Of a stretch of DNA of 64,000 nt, positions 1 through 7,962 are shown piece after piece. A model generated the notes under the pieces. The model had not been told where the DNA came from and did not search any database. It was given only the letters and a program-made list of their open reading frames with translations. The stretch is from Polyangium sp. y55x31 (GTDB lineage: Bacteria; Myxococcota_A; Polyangia; Polyangiales; Polyangiaceae), in the NCBI RefSeq assembly GCF_029946505.1, contig NZ_JARZHG010000019.1, positions 124,001-188,000 on the forward strand, given 5' to 3'. Within the stretch, counting starts at the first letter, position 1; each line of letters opens with the position of its first letter. The translations under genes and the position numbers were made by a program.

Positions 1-770
1 TGATCCATCAGCGCGAGCATTCCATTCGTGATCAGATTGACCGTGGTCTCGTGGCCTGCGACGAGCAGGAGGAAGAGCATGCCCACGAGCTCGTGTGTGC
101 TCAAACGATCGCCGCCTTCCTCGGCCGCCACGAGTCCGCTCACGAGGTCGTCCCTCGGCTCGACCCTGCGGCGCTCGATGAGCGCCATGAAGTACTGGAA
201 GAACTCGAATCCGACGGCGCGGAGGTGCGCGAGCTGCTCCTCGGTGTCCGCGGGCGTGAAGAGCGTCGTCGTCCAGCGCCGGAAATCGTCCTGATCGGCG
301 GCCGGCACGCCGAGCAGCTCGGCGATGACCGTGACGGGCAGGGGATACGAGAACTGCGAGACGAGGTCCATTCCGCTCGGATCACGCGCGAGGGCGGCCG
401 AGACGAGGTTCTCTGCAATCGTGGAGATGCGGCCGCGCAGGCCCTCGATGATTTGCGGCGTGAAGGCCTTGGCCACGAGGGAGCGAAGCCGCGTGTGGTC
501 CGGCGGATCGGCGCTCAGCATGTGCTTGCCGAGCGCCTCGAACTCGCTCGATACGTGCAGACGCTCCCGCTCCTCGGGAGACCATTTGGTGAAGTCCTTG
601 CCGAAGCGAGGATCTCGCAGCATGTCCGAGCAATCGGCGTATCGCGTGAGGAGCCAGAACGGCGTCTTGCGATAGGGCTCGAGGATTTGCGAGATGGGCT
701 CTTCGGCCCGGAGGCGCTTGTAGATGGGGTGGGGGTCCTTGCGGCCCTCCAGCGTGAACAAGGGGTGCAT
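1..770 (-). CDS. Cytochrome P450, 3' part outside window
   Basis: Haem monooxygenase, present here as the N-terminal ~256 residues; the gene runs off position 1. The protein starts MHPLFTLEG and has the usual bacterial P450 opening (short acidic lead, then a YADCSDMLRDPRF-type B-region), a PDHTRLRSLVAKAFTP segment (the HxxxR of helix C) and the I-helix oxygen-binding motif AGHETT near the truncated end. The ExxR and Cys-ligand regions are beyond the edge. It is transcribed away from the sterol-desaturase-like gene at 1021, with ~250 bases between them. The family call is firm. Substrate cannot be told from the sequence. Confidence 0.9.
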   Translation of the reverse strand, partial: MHPLFTLEGRKDPHPIYKRLRAEEPISQILEPYRKTPFWLLTRYADCSDMLRDPRFGKDFTKWSPEERERLHVSSEFEALGKHMLSADPPDHTRLRSLVAKAFTPQIIEGLRGRISTIAENLVSAALARDPSGMDLVSQFSYPLPVTVIAELLGVPAADQDDFRRWTTTLFTPADTEEQLAHLRAVGFEFFQYFMALIERRRVEPRDDLVSGLVAAEEGGDRLSTHELVGMLFLLLVAGHETTVNLITNGMLALMD

Positions 771-1020
771 GGGGGACCCATGGTAGGGGCGCGTGAATGC
801 GCGCGGCAAGGGCGCGTGGTGTGCCCGCAAGCTGCCAGAAGTGTGACGTCTGGGACGCTAGACTCTCCGAGCGACCTTGCTTATGCCTGGCAGCTTGAAA
901 AAGGTGCTCCCATGGTAATGCGTTCTTCTCGTATCGTATGACCCAGGCTTCGCCGCGTCGACGATCGATGCACGGAACCACGCCCTTTACGCCCCGGGCG
1001 CGGTTCCGTAGTCTCGGCGC
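771..1020. other. Divergent intergenic region, nothing firm
   Basis: This stretch separates the divergent P450 and hydroxylase genes and should hold both promoters. I see no convincing -35/-10 pair, hairpin or small gene. Confidence 0.4.
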
Positions 1021-2151
1021 ATGGGCCGCCTCGAGACGAATGGGTACTACGCGCTCGGGGTACCCTTCTACCTCGCCATCATCGCCCTGGAGATCGCGCT
1101 CTCGCGCCGCAAGGGAAAACGCGTCTACGGGTTCGCCGACACGCTCGGGAGCTTCTCGGCGGGGCTCGGTGAGATCGTCCTCGGCCTCTTCCTCGGCCCG
1201 CTGCTCCTCGGCCTCTACGATTTCGCCTACGATAGGCTCGCCCTCGTGCGCTGGCCCGAGGGCTCGATCGTCCCCTGGGTCCTCGCGTTCGCGCTCGGCG
1301 ACCTCGGGTATTACTGGTACCACCGCGCCGGCCATTCCGTGGCCGTGCTCTGGGCCGTCCACGGCGTCCACCACCAGTCCGAGCATTTCAACGTGTCGGT
1401 CGCCACGCGCCACCCCTGGTTCTCGGACACGTACGCGTTCATCTTCTACGCGCCCATCCCCATGCTCGGCGTCCCGCCGCTGCATTTCTTCGTGGCGATC
1501 TCGATCATCTCCTTTTACGCGCTCACCGTCCATTCGCGCGTCTTCCAGAGGCCGGGCCTCTGGTTTCTGGTCACGCCGGCGACGCACATCGTCCATCATT
1601 CGAGAAACCCGCGGTACTTGAACAAGAACTTCGGCGCGATGTTCACGGTGTGGGACCGGATGTTCGGCACGCACGTGGAGGTCGATCCGGCCGATCCGCC
1701 CGCCCTCGGCACGACGTTCGGCTACCAGACGCACGACGGCGCGCGGGCGCAATGGGTGTTTTTCCGCGACCTCCTTGCGGTTGTCCGGCAGGCGAAGACG
1801 TTCGGCGACAAGGTCCGGACCTTCGTCCGTCACCCCGGCTGGACCCCCGAGGGCATCACCTTCCCGCGCCACGCGCCCGCGCGACCCGACGCGGTCATTC
1901 CTACGCGCACGAAGGTTTATGCGGCGCTCGCGTTCGCCGCGACGCTCGCATTCGCGCTCTACCTGCTCTGGCTGCGTGATCGGCATCCGTTCTGGCAGCT
2001 CGCGGCCGGGGCGCTCGTCGTCCTCTGGGGCCTGTCCACGATCGGCGGCCTGCTCGACGGACGCGACGGCGCGGCGAAGCGCGAGGGCGTGCGGGTCGCC
2101 GCGACGGCCGCGCTCGGCCTCGCCATCGCCTTCAGCTCGTCCGCATCCTAG
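1021..2151 (+). CDS. Sterol desaturase / fatty acid hydroxylase family membrane protein
   Basis: Membrane di-iron oxygenase of the fatty acid hydroxylase superfamily, 376 aa. The His clusters that hold the iron pair are visible: HRAGH at ~101-105, HGVHHQSEH at ~114-122 and HIVHHSRN further on. Hydrophobic segments flank them (near residues 12-30, 48-70, 82-98 and 145-165), and two extra membrane segments follow at the C-terminus after the hydroxylase core. The layout resembles alkylglycerol-monooxygenase-like bacterial members, but the substrate (sterol, fatty acid or ether lipid) is not decidable. Its last 20 bases overlap, tail to tail, the end of the radical SAM gene on the other strand. 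Confidence 0.85.
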   Translation: MGRLETNGYYALGVPFYLAIIALEIALSRRKGKRVYGFADTLGSFSAGLGEIVLGLFLGPLLLGLYDFAYDRLALVRWPEGSIVPWVLAFALGDLGYYWYHRAGHSVAVLWAVHGVHHQSEHFNVSVATRHPWFSDTYAFIFYAPIPMLGVPPLHFFVAISIISFYALTVHSRVFQRPGLWFLVTPATHIVHHSRNPRYLNKNFGAMFTVWDRMFGTHVEVDPADPPALGTTFGYQTHDGARAQWVFFRDLLAVVRQAKTFGDKVRTFVRHPGWTPEGITFPRHAPARPDAVIPTRTKVYAALAFAATLAFALYLLWLRDRHPFWQLAAGALVVLWGLSTIGGLLDGRDGAAKREGVRVAATAALGLAIAFSSSAS

Positions 2152-3151
2152 TGCTCAGATCGAAGAGGCTCCGCGCCGAGCCGCCATTGCCGAGGGCCTG
2201 GTTGATCCCGCGGCAAGCCGTCCAGCATTGCTGGCACCCTGCGATCTCGGCCTGCTTCTCCTGCAAGCGCCGATGGAGCTCGCCGAGGCTCGCCTCCCGC
2301 ACGTTGCCCACGCTCTCGTCGATCCGCTCGATGCAAGGCGAGACGTTGCCCACGTGATCGATGTTGAACCCCGTCTTGCCCGCGCTGCACGTGGGCATCT
2401 CGCGCTGCGCGAGGAAGGCGTCGATGCGCGCGAAATAATCGCGGAAGTAGCGGAGATGCGGATACTTCTCCCAGAGCGCGAGCACGTGCGCCGACACGCC
2501 CACGGGCGGCAGTTTGTCGGGGCCCTCCTTGCCGCGGCGATACCCCGCGATGCTGAGGAGCGTGAGCTGATGGCCGACCCCGCGCGCCTCGCTTTGCCGG
2601 AGCAGCGCCTCCAGATCACGCCAGTTGTCCTCCATCAGCACCGTCATCACGTGCACCTGTTTGCCCCCGCGCGGCGCCGTGTCGCGAAGGAGATCGACCG
2701 CCCTCCAGGCGCGATCCGTGGTCCCCGCGAGCCTGCGTTTCCCGTCGTGCCGGCTCGCCTCGGGGTAATCGATGCTCACGTTGCCGTGCACGAGCCCCGC
2801 GTCCCAGAGCGCCTTCGCCTTCTCCTCCGTCACGAACCAGCCGTTCGTGAACAACGCGGTGATGTGTTTCTCCGAGAGGATCCGGACGATCTCCACGATG
2901 TCGGGCCGCGCGAGCGGCTCGCCGCCCTCGATCGAGAGGACGAACGTGCCGAGCTCGGCGAGCTCGTCCGCGATACGCCGGTATTCGGCGAGCGAGAGCT
3001 CCTGCTTCGGCGGCGCGGGGTTCGGCCAGAAATCGCAGAAGCTGCATTCCATGTTGCAGCGATTCGTGACCTGGATCAGGCAGGAAAACGGGCGTTTGCG
3101 GAGGAGCGTCGTGGCGAACGCGGCCTCTTTTTTCCACGTGGCGAAGCTCAT
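2132..3151 (-). CDS. Radical SAM protein with SPASM-like C-terminus
   Basis: 339-aa radical SAM enzyme. CNMECSFC at residues 32-39 supplies the CxxxCxxC ligands for the [4Fe-4S] cluster that cleaves S-adenosylmethionine, followed by a GGEPL motif. The C-terminal third has a further Cys set (CSAGKTG, SPCIE, CQQCWTAC) typical of SPASM/Twitch-type auxiliary cluster domains. The start was chosen at the ATG inside an ATGA overlap with the upstream aminotransferase, so the two are probably translationally coupled. An in-frame ATG four codons earlier (3163) is possible. Substrate unknown. The pairing suggests a modification or transamination on the same small molecule or peptide. Confidence 0.85.
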   Translation of the reverse strand: MSFATWKKEAAFATTLLRKRPFSCLIQVTNRCNMECSFCDFWPNPAPPKQELSLAEYRRIADELAELGTFVLSIEGGEPLARPDIVEIVRILSEKHITALFTNGWFVTEEKAKALWDAGLVHGNVSIDYPEASRHDGKRRLAGTTDRAWRAVDLLRDTAPRGGKQVHVMTVLMEDNWRDLEALLRQSEARGVGHQLTLLSIAGYRRGKEGPDKLPPVGVSAHVLALWEKYPHLRYFRDYFARIDAFLAQREMPTCSAGKTGFNIDHVGNVSPCIERIDESVGNVREASLGELHRRLQEKQAEIAGCQQCWTACRGINQALGNGGSARSLFDLSTRMRTS

Positions 3152-4524
3152 CCGAACCTCCATCCGCCGGCGAACTGCTGGCCGAGCCGCGTCGTCGCGT
3201 CGCGCACGATCGGGCCGACCTCGCGGTATTCGTCGAGCAGCGCGCCGATCCGATCCACGACGCGGTCGATCTCGGCGTCCGTCACCGTGAGCGGCGGTTC
3301 GAGCTTGAGCACGTTCCACTGCTGGCTCGCGGGCTGCGCGACGATGCCGTCTTCGAGCAGCCGCACGGCCAGCCATTGCCCGAAGATGCGGCGCGAGACC
3401 GCCTCCACGAGGCCCGGCAAGGCCCGGTGCAAGAGCCCGCCCTTCTCGGTCGGCCCGAGTTCGATCCCCACGAAGAGCCCGCGGCCCCGCACCTCGCGCA
3501 CGAGCGGGTGCTCGCCGATGCGCGCGCGGAGCGCAGAGATCATCCGCTCGCCTTTGTCCCGGCTCGCGTGGACGAGCCCATCTTCTTCGAGGATTTCGAG
3601 GATCGCCCCGGCCGTGCGGCAAGCGAAGGCATTGCCCGCGTACGTCGAGCCGTGCAGATCGAAGCGCTCCGCCGTGCCGAACGCGCGCTTGCACAGATCG
3701 GGCGTCGTGAGCGTCGCGGAGATCGGCACCATTCCGCCGCCGAGGGCCTTGCCGAGCACGAGGACGTCCGGGAAAAACCCTTCGGCCTCGCAAGCGAAGA
3801 GCGAGCCCGTCCGACCCATGCCGGTCTGCACCTCGTCGAGGACGAGCAGCGCGCCGCGCTTCTTGCAGAGCTCCTGCGCGGCGCGAAGGTAGCCTTTCGG
3901 CGGCACGATCATGCCGCCCTCGGCCTGGATCGGCTCGACGAGGAACGCGGCGGCGCGGGTTTTTCCGAGGGCGTCGTCGAGCGCGTCGAGATCCCCGAAC
4001 GGGACCTCCTGGCACGCGGGCAAGAGCGGCTCGAAGAGCTCGCGCATGCGCGGGATGCCGGACGTCGACAGCGTGCCGAGGTTCAGCCCGTGATACCCAT
4101 TCTTGCAATAGAGGAGCGTCTTCTTCCCGGTCGCTGCGCGCGCGAGCTTGAGCGCGGCTTCCACGGCCTCGGCGCCGGTGCACGAGAAGAGGCACATGGT
4201 GAGCGGCCCCGCGCGGCGCGCGAGCTCGGCCGCGAGCTCGGCCGCGTGCACCGGCGGGCCGACGTGCACCAGGTTCGGCACGTCGTCGGCGAGGAACGCG
4301 GCCATTTTCGCCCGGAGCTTCGGGTGGTTGTGCCCGAGGCTCTCCGCGCCGAAGCCCGAGAGGAAATCGAGATATTCGCGCCCCTCGTGGTCCCAGAGCA
4401 CGCTTCCGCTCGCGCGGACGAAGACGCGGCCGTAACCGAAGGCGCCGAGGAGTTTCACGAAGGCGGGATTGATGTGCTCCGCGTACTTCGCGACGGCAGG
4501 GTGGGAGGAGGGCGAGGAGGGCAT
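3148..4524 (-). CDS. Class III (acetylornithine/putrescine-type) aminotransferase
   Basis: Fold-type I PLP-dependent aminotransferase, ~458 aa. It shows the class III signature: VLDEVQTGMGRTG with the PLP-binding Asp at ~230, then LGKALGGG with Lys ~259 as the Schiff-base lysine. SCTGAEAVEAALKLAR is the usual cofactor-phosphate region. I use the ATG at 4524 (MPSSPSSHP); a GTG or other start 13 codons earlier is possible, and neither has a strong ribosome site. It heads an operon with the radical SAM gene (4-base ATGA overlap). Amino donor and acceptor are not known. The family includes ornithine, putrescine and beta-amino acid enzymes. Confidence 0.87.
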   Translation of the reverse strand: MPSSPSSHPAVAKYAEHINPAFVKLLGAFGYGRVFVRASGSVLWDHEGREYLDFLSGFGAESLGHNHPKLRAKMAAFLADDVPNLVHVGPPVHAAELAAELARRAGPLTMCLFSCTGAEAVEAALKLARAATGKKTLLYCKNGYHGLNLGTLSTSGIPRMRELFEPLLPACQEVPFGDLDALDDALGKTRAAAFLVEPIQAEGGMIVPPKGYLRAAQELCKKRGALLVLDEVQTGMGRTGSLFACEAEGFFPDVLVLGKALGGGMVPISATLTTPDLCKRAFGTAERFDLHGSTYAGNAFACRTAGAILEILEEDGLVHASRDKGERMISALRARIGEHPLVREVRGRGLFVGIELGPTEKGGLLHRALPGLVEAVSRRIFGQWLAVRLLEDGIVAQPASQQWNVLKLEPPLTVTDAEIDRVVDRIGALLDEYREVGPIVRDATTRLGQQFAGGWRFG

Positions 4525-4570
4525 CCGCGGACGATTGTCGCCCCCGGACGCGCGGAGAAGCAAGCGCCGA

Positions 4571-5518
4571 TCAGGTCAGGAGGCCAGCCTTCGGCTTGAG
4601 CAGGGGCGGCAGATCCGTCTCGCCGAGCCGCTGCCGGAGGTTCACCTCGATCATGCGCGAGAGGCCCGAGAGCGGCAGATCGTTCGCGTCCGTGCCGAAG
4701 GGATTTTCGATCTCGTCGCCGATCGCGTCGAGGCCGTAGAACGCATACGCCACGATCCCCACCACCACCGGCGCGAACACCCCGACCGTCTTCACGAGCC
4801 CGAACGGGAGCGCGAAGCAATAAATGGCCACGAGCTGGTGAATGAGCGAGGTGTACGAGAGCGGGATCGGCGTGCTCTTGATGCGTTCGCAGCCGCCCTG
4901 GAGGTCCGTGAGGACCGTGAGGCTCTGCTCCAGCACGGACAGGTGGTAGGGGTGGATCCAGCCGCGTTGCCAGGCGTCACGCAGGCGGAAGGCGGCCGAT
5001 TGGAGGATCGCGGTGGGCCGATTGAGCTCGCCTCGCAATGCATCGATCTCGGTCGCCGCGAGGAACGGCTCGAGCTCTTCCAGCCGATCCTGATCCCGGA
5101 GGTGCAGCCGGAGCGCGTGGGTGTAGCCGATGATCCGGTAGACCATCTCCCGGCGGAACGCCGCGACAGCCTCGCTCTCCGTGGTGCGATCGGCCGGCTC
5201 GTTCACGAGCGTGAGGATCTGCCGCGTGATCGAGCGGGTCGTGTTGACGAGGCCGCCCCAGAGCTTGCGGCCCTCCCAGAAGCGGTCGTAGCTCGTGTTG
5301 TTCCGGAAGCCGAGGAAGATGCTGAGTGCGAGGCCGATCAGCGTGAACGGGATCGTCGTGAGGTCCGGGTGGAAAAAACCGTAGTTCAGATCGGACACGG
5401 TCACCACGACGGCGAGCAGCGTGGTGAGCGCCATGCGGCCTCGGATCCGCTGCAGCGCCGTCCCGCGGTACTTGAGGAGCAGGCGCAGCCAGGAGTAGCG
5501 TCTTTCCGCAACCATCAT
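4571..5518 (-). CDS. Bestrophin family (RFP-TM/UPF0187) anion channel
   Basis: 315-aa integral membrane protein of the bestrophin-like family, known to form pentameric anion-selective (sometimes cation) channels. It opens with a short basic N-terminus, then membrane segments near residues 28-65 (TLLAVVVTVSDLNYG, PFTLIGLALSIFLGFRNN), the conserved SYDRFWEGRKLWG stretch after the second segment, and C-terminal membrane segments VAIYCFALPFGLVKT and GIVAYAFYGLD. The sequence ends with IENPFG, a hallmark of the family. It stands alone on the minus strand between the aminotransferase and a small unknown gene. Physiological ion and role unknown. Confidence 0.88.
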   Translation of the reverse strand: MMVAERRYSWLRLLLKYRGTALQRIRGRMALTTLLAVVVTVSDLNYGFFHPDLTTIPFTLIGLALSIFLGFRNNTSYDRFWEGRKLWGGLVNTTRSITRQILTLVNEPADRTTESEAVAAFRREMVYRIIGYTHALRLHLRDQDRLEELEPFLAATEIDALRGELNRPTAILQSAAFRLRDAWQRGWIHPYHLSVLEQSLTVLTDLQGGCERIKSTPIPLSYTSLIHQLVAIYCFALPFGLVKTVGVFAPVVVGIVAYAFYGLDAIGDEIENPFGTDANDLPLSGLSRMIEVNLRQRLGETDLPPLLKPKAGLLT

Positions 5519-5557
5519 GGGGCACGATCCCGAACGAGGCGGCGGGCCTTAGCACGA

Positions 5558-5579
5558 TGCCGTTGGAGCACCAACGGCA
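5558..5579 (-). terminator. Perfect 9-bp hairpin after the 112-aa gene
   Basis: TGCCGTTGG and CCAACGGCA pair perfectly around a 4-nt AGCA loop. The hairpin begins one base after the stop codon of the minus-strand gene at 5581. There is no clear U-run, so it may be a weak terminator or an mRNA-stabilising stem. Confidence 0.5.
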
Positions 5580-5580
5580 A

Positions 5581-5919
5581 TCAGGCGTGCCCGAGCGGAC
5601 GGGCGGCGGCGAGGAGCGCGTCGTCGATGAGCCGCTTCTCGGAAGCGTGGAGGGCGGCGCGCAAGGCCGAGACGCGGCCCGGGAGCTCGTCGAGAACGGG
5701 CGGGAGCTTGTCCGCGGGGCCGAGCTCGCGCAGAGATGCCTCCGCCGCGTCGAGCCGCGCGCGCGCCGCGGCGTGCGCCTGCTCCGCGGCCCCGAAGAGC
5801 GGCATCTGCCAGGTCGAGCCGGCCGCTTTCTCCGCGCGGCCGAGCCAGACCTTGGCGGCGTCGAGGTGCTGCCCGGCGTCCCGGAGCGCCGAGATGATCG
5901 CGTCGAGGTAATGGGTCAT
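5581..5919 (-). CDS. Hypothetical protein, 112 aa
   Basis: Small, mostly helical, alanine-rich cytoplasmic protein starting MTHYLDAIISALRDAG. No signal peptide, membrane segment or catalytic motif. Two predicted helical stretches (AAEQAHAAARARLDAAEAS and SALRAALHASEKRL) suggest a small helical bundle. The start at 5919 has a GAGG at a long spacing. It is divergent from the CxxCxxCC gene at 6028, and a perfect hairpin lies just after its stop. I do not recognise a family. Confidence 0.6.
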   Translation of the reverse strand: MTHYLDAIISALRDAGQHLDAAKVWLGRAEKAAGSTWQMPLFGAAEQAHAAARARLDAAEASLRELGPADKLPPVLDELPGRVSALRAALHASEKRLIDDALLAAARPLGHA

Positions 5920-6027
5920 GGCAGCAGGACCTCGGGCCAGTCTACACGGGAAGTAGGGGCCGCGCTCGCCCGCCGCAGATTCTGCCTGACTTGGCGCAGC
6001 ACGCGTGGTGCTGATATCCCCTGCTCC

Positions 6028-6810
6028 ATGACGGACGAACGGCGCTCCTTGCCGCTCGCGCGCCCGAGCCGGTATTCGCCCGAGATCTTCATCGGCATCG
6101 CGGAAGGCGAGAGCCAGGCGCTCGCGCCACTCGTCGCGGAGGGGCCGGATCGCGCGATGGAAGCCGCCCGGATCGCGAGCGAGCGCGCCGAGGCGCTCAC
6201 GTCGGCCGCACACGCGCACGAGCCGCCCGACGCGCCGATCGCATGTCGTCGAGGCTGCTCGACGTGTTGCCAGGCCAAGGTGCTCGTCGTGGCGCCCGAG
6301 GTCCTCCGCATCGCCGCGCACCTCCGGGCCACGCGTTCGCCCGAGGAGCTCGCGGATTTGCTCGCCCGCGTGCAGGTGGCCGACGCCCGGACGCGTGGGC
6401 TCTCGCGCGCCGTGCGGGCCGAGGCGCGCGTGTCCTGTCCGCTGCTCGACGCGGAGGGCGGCTGCGGCGTGCATGCGGTGCGGCCGCTCGTGTGTCGGAG
6501 CTGGACGTCCTACGACGCAGGCGCTTGCGAGCGTTACTGGGAGGCGCCGGCCGGAAAGCAGACGCCGCCGCAATGGCCGATCGGCTACGAGCTCGCGCAG
6601 GCCGTGCTCGCGGGGCTCGGCAAAGCGTGCTTCGACGCGGGCCGGGACGGGACGCCGCTGGAGCTCATCGCGGCGCTCCGGATCACGCTCGAAAGGCCCA
6701 CGGCGGGCGAGCGCTGGCACAAGCGGCTGCCCGTGTTCTCGGCGGCGAAGGACGCCGAATGGGTCGAGACGAACGTGCGAGCGGGTTCCTCAGGAAAAAC
6801 CGTTCCGTAG
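6028..6810 (+). CDS. YkgJ family cysteine cluster protein
   Basis: 260-aa protein with the CxxCxxCC-type metal-chelating cluster (Zn/Fe): C73, C77, C80 and C81 in CRRGCSTCC. Later come a lone Cys in SCPLLDAEGGC and the family's second signature, GCGVHAVRPLVCR, at ~150. These proteins are thought to bind iron or zinc; a demethylase-like or redox role has been suggested for some, but function is generally unproven. The start is the first ATG that leaves a sensible N-terminus. The 3' end overlaps the opposing esterase gene by 21 bases. A second member of this family sits at the right edge of the window (63541-64000). Confidence 0.82.
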   Translation: MTDERRSLPLARPSRYSPEIFIGIAEGESQALAPLVAEGPDRAMEAARIASERAEALTSAAHAHEPPDAPIACRRGCSTCCQAKVLVVAPEVLRIAAHLRATRSPEELADLLARVQVADARTRGLSRAVRAEARVSCPLLDAEGGCGVHAVRPLVCRSWTSYDAGACERYWEAPAGKQTPPQWPIGYELAQAVLAGLGKACFDAGRDGTPLELIAALRITLERPTAGERWHKRLPVFSAAKDAEWVETNVRAGSSGKTVP

Positions 6811-7860
6811 CGCCGCAGAAGCTTCGCGGATGATGCGCGAGGTCTCCTCGCGGCAAGCGGGCGCGGCGCCGCCCATGAGCACGAAGCCGTGGATCATCGA
6901 TTCGTGGCAGACAGCGCGCGCGGGGATGCCCGCGGCCGTGAGGCGCTCGACGTACGCGGCGCCCTCGTCCCGCAGGGGATCGAAGCCCGCCGTGAACACG
7001 AGCGCAGGCGGCGCGCCCTCGACGCTCGGCGCGAGCAGCGGCGAGGCGTCGGGATGGCGGCGCACCGCGGGATCGGGGCCGAAATAATGCTCGTGATACC
7101 AGTCGAGCATCCGCTTCGTGAGCATCCAGCCGTTCGCGTAGACCGCGTGCGAGCGGTGCGCGCAGGTCGCGTCGAGCGCGGGATAGACGAGCACCTGCAG
7201 CGCGGGTCGATACGCCTCGCCGCGCGTCTTCAGCGAGACGACCGCGGAGAGGTTGCCGCCGGCGCTGTCGCCCATGACGGCCATGCGCGCCGGATCTATG
7301 CCGAAATCGGCCGCGCGCGCGGCGACGTCGCGGAAGGCGGCGACGGCGTCGTCCACGGCCGCGGGGAAGCGGTGCTCGGGCGCGAGGCGGTAGTCGACGG
7401 CGATGACGCGCACGCGGCCCTCGACGGCGAGCTGCCGGCAAAACGTGTCGTGCGTGTCGAGGTCGCCCGTGACGAACCCGCCGCCGTGATAGAAGACCAC
7501 ACACGGCGAAGGCGCGGCGAGGCCCTCGGGCACGTACCTCCGGGCCGGGATCGGCCCGGCGTCGCCGCGCAGGCGCTCTTCCGCAACGGAGACGCCTTCG
7601 AGGCGCGGGATCTCCACCATGCACACGGACTCGGCCATCCGCGCGCGGGCCACGGGCGGCGCGAAGCCGCGGAGGTCGCTCGATTTCAGGACGTCGTCGA
7701 GCGCGAGCATCAGCGCGACGTCCGGATCGACGGTGCAGCCCTCGACAGGCCGCGCGCGGAAGCCGAGGAGGCGCGAGGAAATTCCTTTCGAGCTGCGAAT
7801 GGCGTCCGCGAGGGTACGGGCGACCTTGACGCGGGCGCGTGCCAGCGGAGAGAGGAGCAT
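6790..7860 (-). CDS. Alpha/beta hydrolase of the hormone-sensitive-lipase type
   Basis: 356-aa carboxylesterase. The oxyanion motif HGGG is at ~125-128 and the nucleophile elbow GDSAGG puts Ser at ~199. The later GFDPLRDEG region carries the acidic residue and MIHGFV the catalytic His, which is the complete HSL/family IV order. No signal peptide, so probably cytoplasmic. It is convergent with the CxxCxxCC gene. Physiological ester unknown. Confidence 0.88.
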   Translation of the reverse strand: MLLSPLARARVKVARTLADAIRSSKGISSRLLGFRARPVEGCTVDPDVALMLALDDVLKSSDLRGFAPPVARARMAESVCMVEIPRLEGVSVAEERLRGDAGPIPARRYVPEGLAAPSPCVVFYHGGGFVTGDLDTHDTFCRQLAVEGRVRVIAVDYRLAPEHRFPAAVDDAVAAFRDVAARAADFGIDPARMAVMGDSAGGNLSAVVSLKTRGEAYRPALQVLVYPALDATCAHRSHAVYANGWMLTKRMLDWYHEHYFGPDPAVRRHPDASPLLAPSVEGAPPALVFTAGFDPLRDEGAAYVERLTAAGIPARAVCHESMIHGFVLMGGAAPACREETSRIIREASAALRNGFS

Positions 7861-7962
7861 CGCGGGCGATGGTAGCGGCGGTCGTGGCGGCTGTCATCCG
7901 GGGCCGAGCGTGGACGCGCTCTCCGGCCCGCGATAGGCTCCGTTCGGGATCGGACGAACGTC

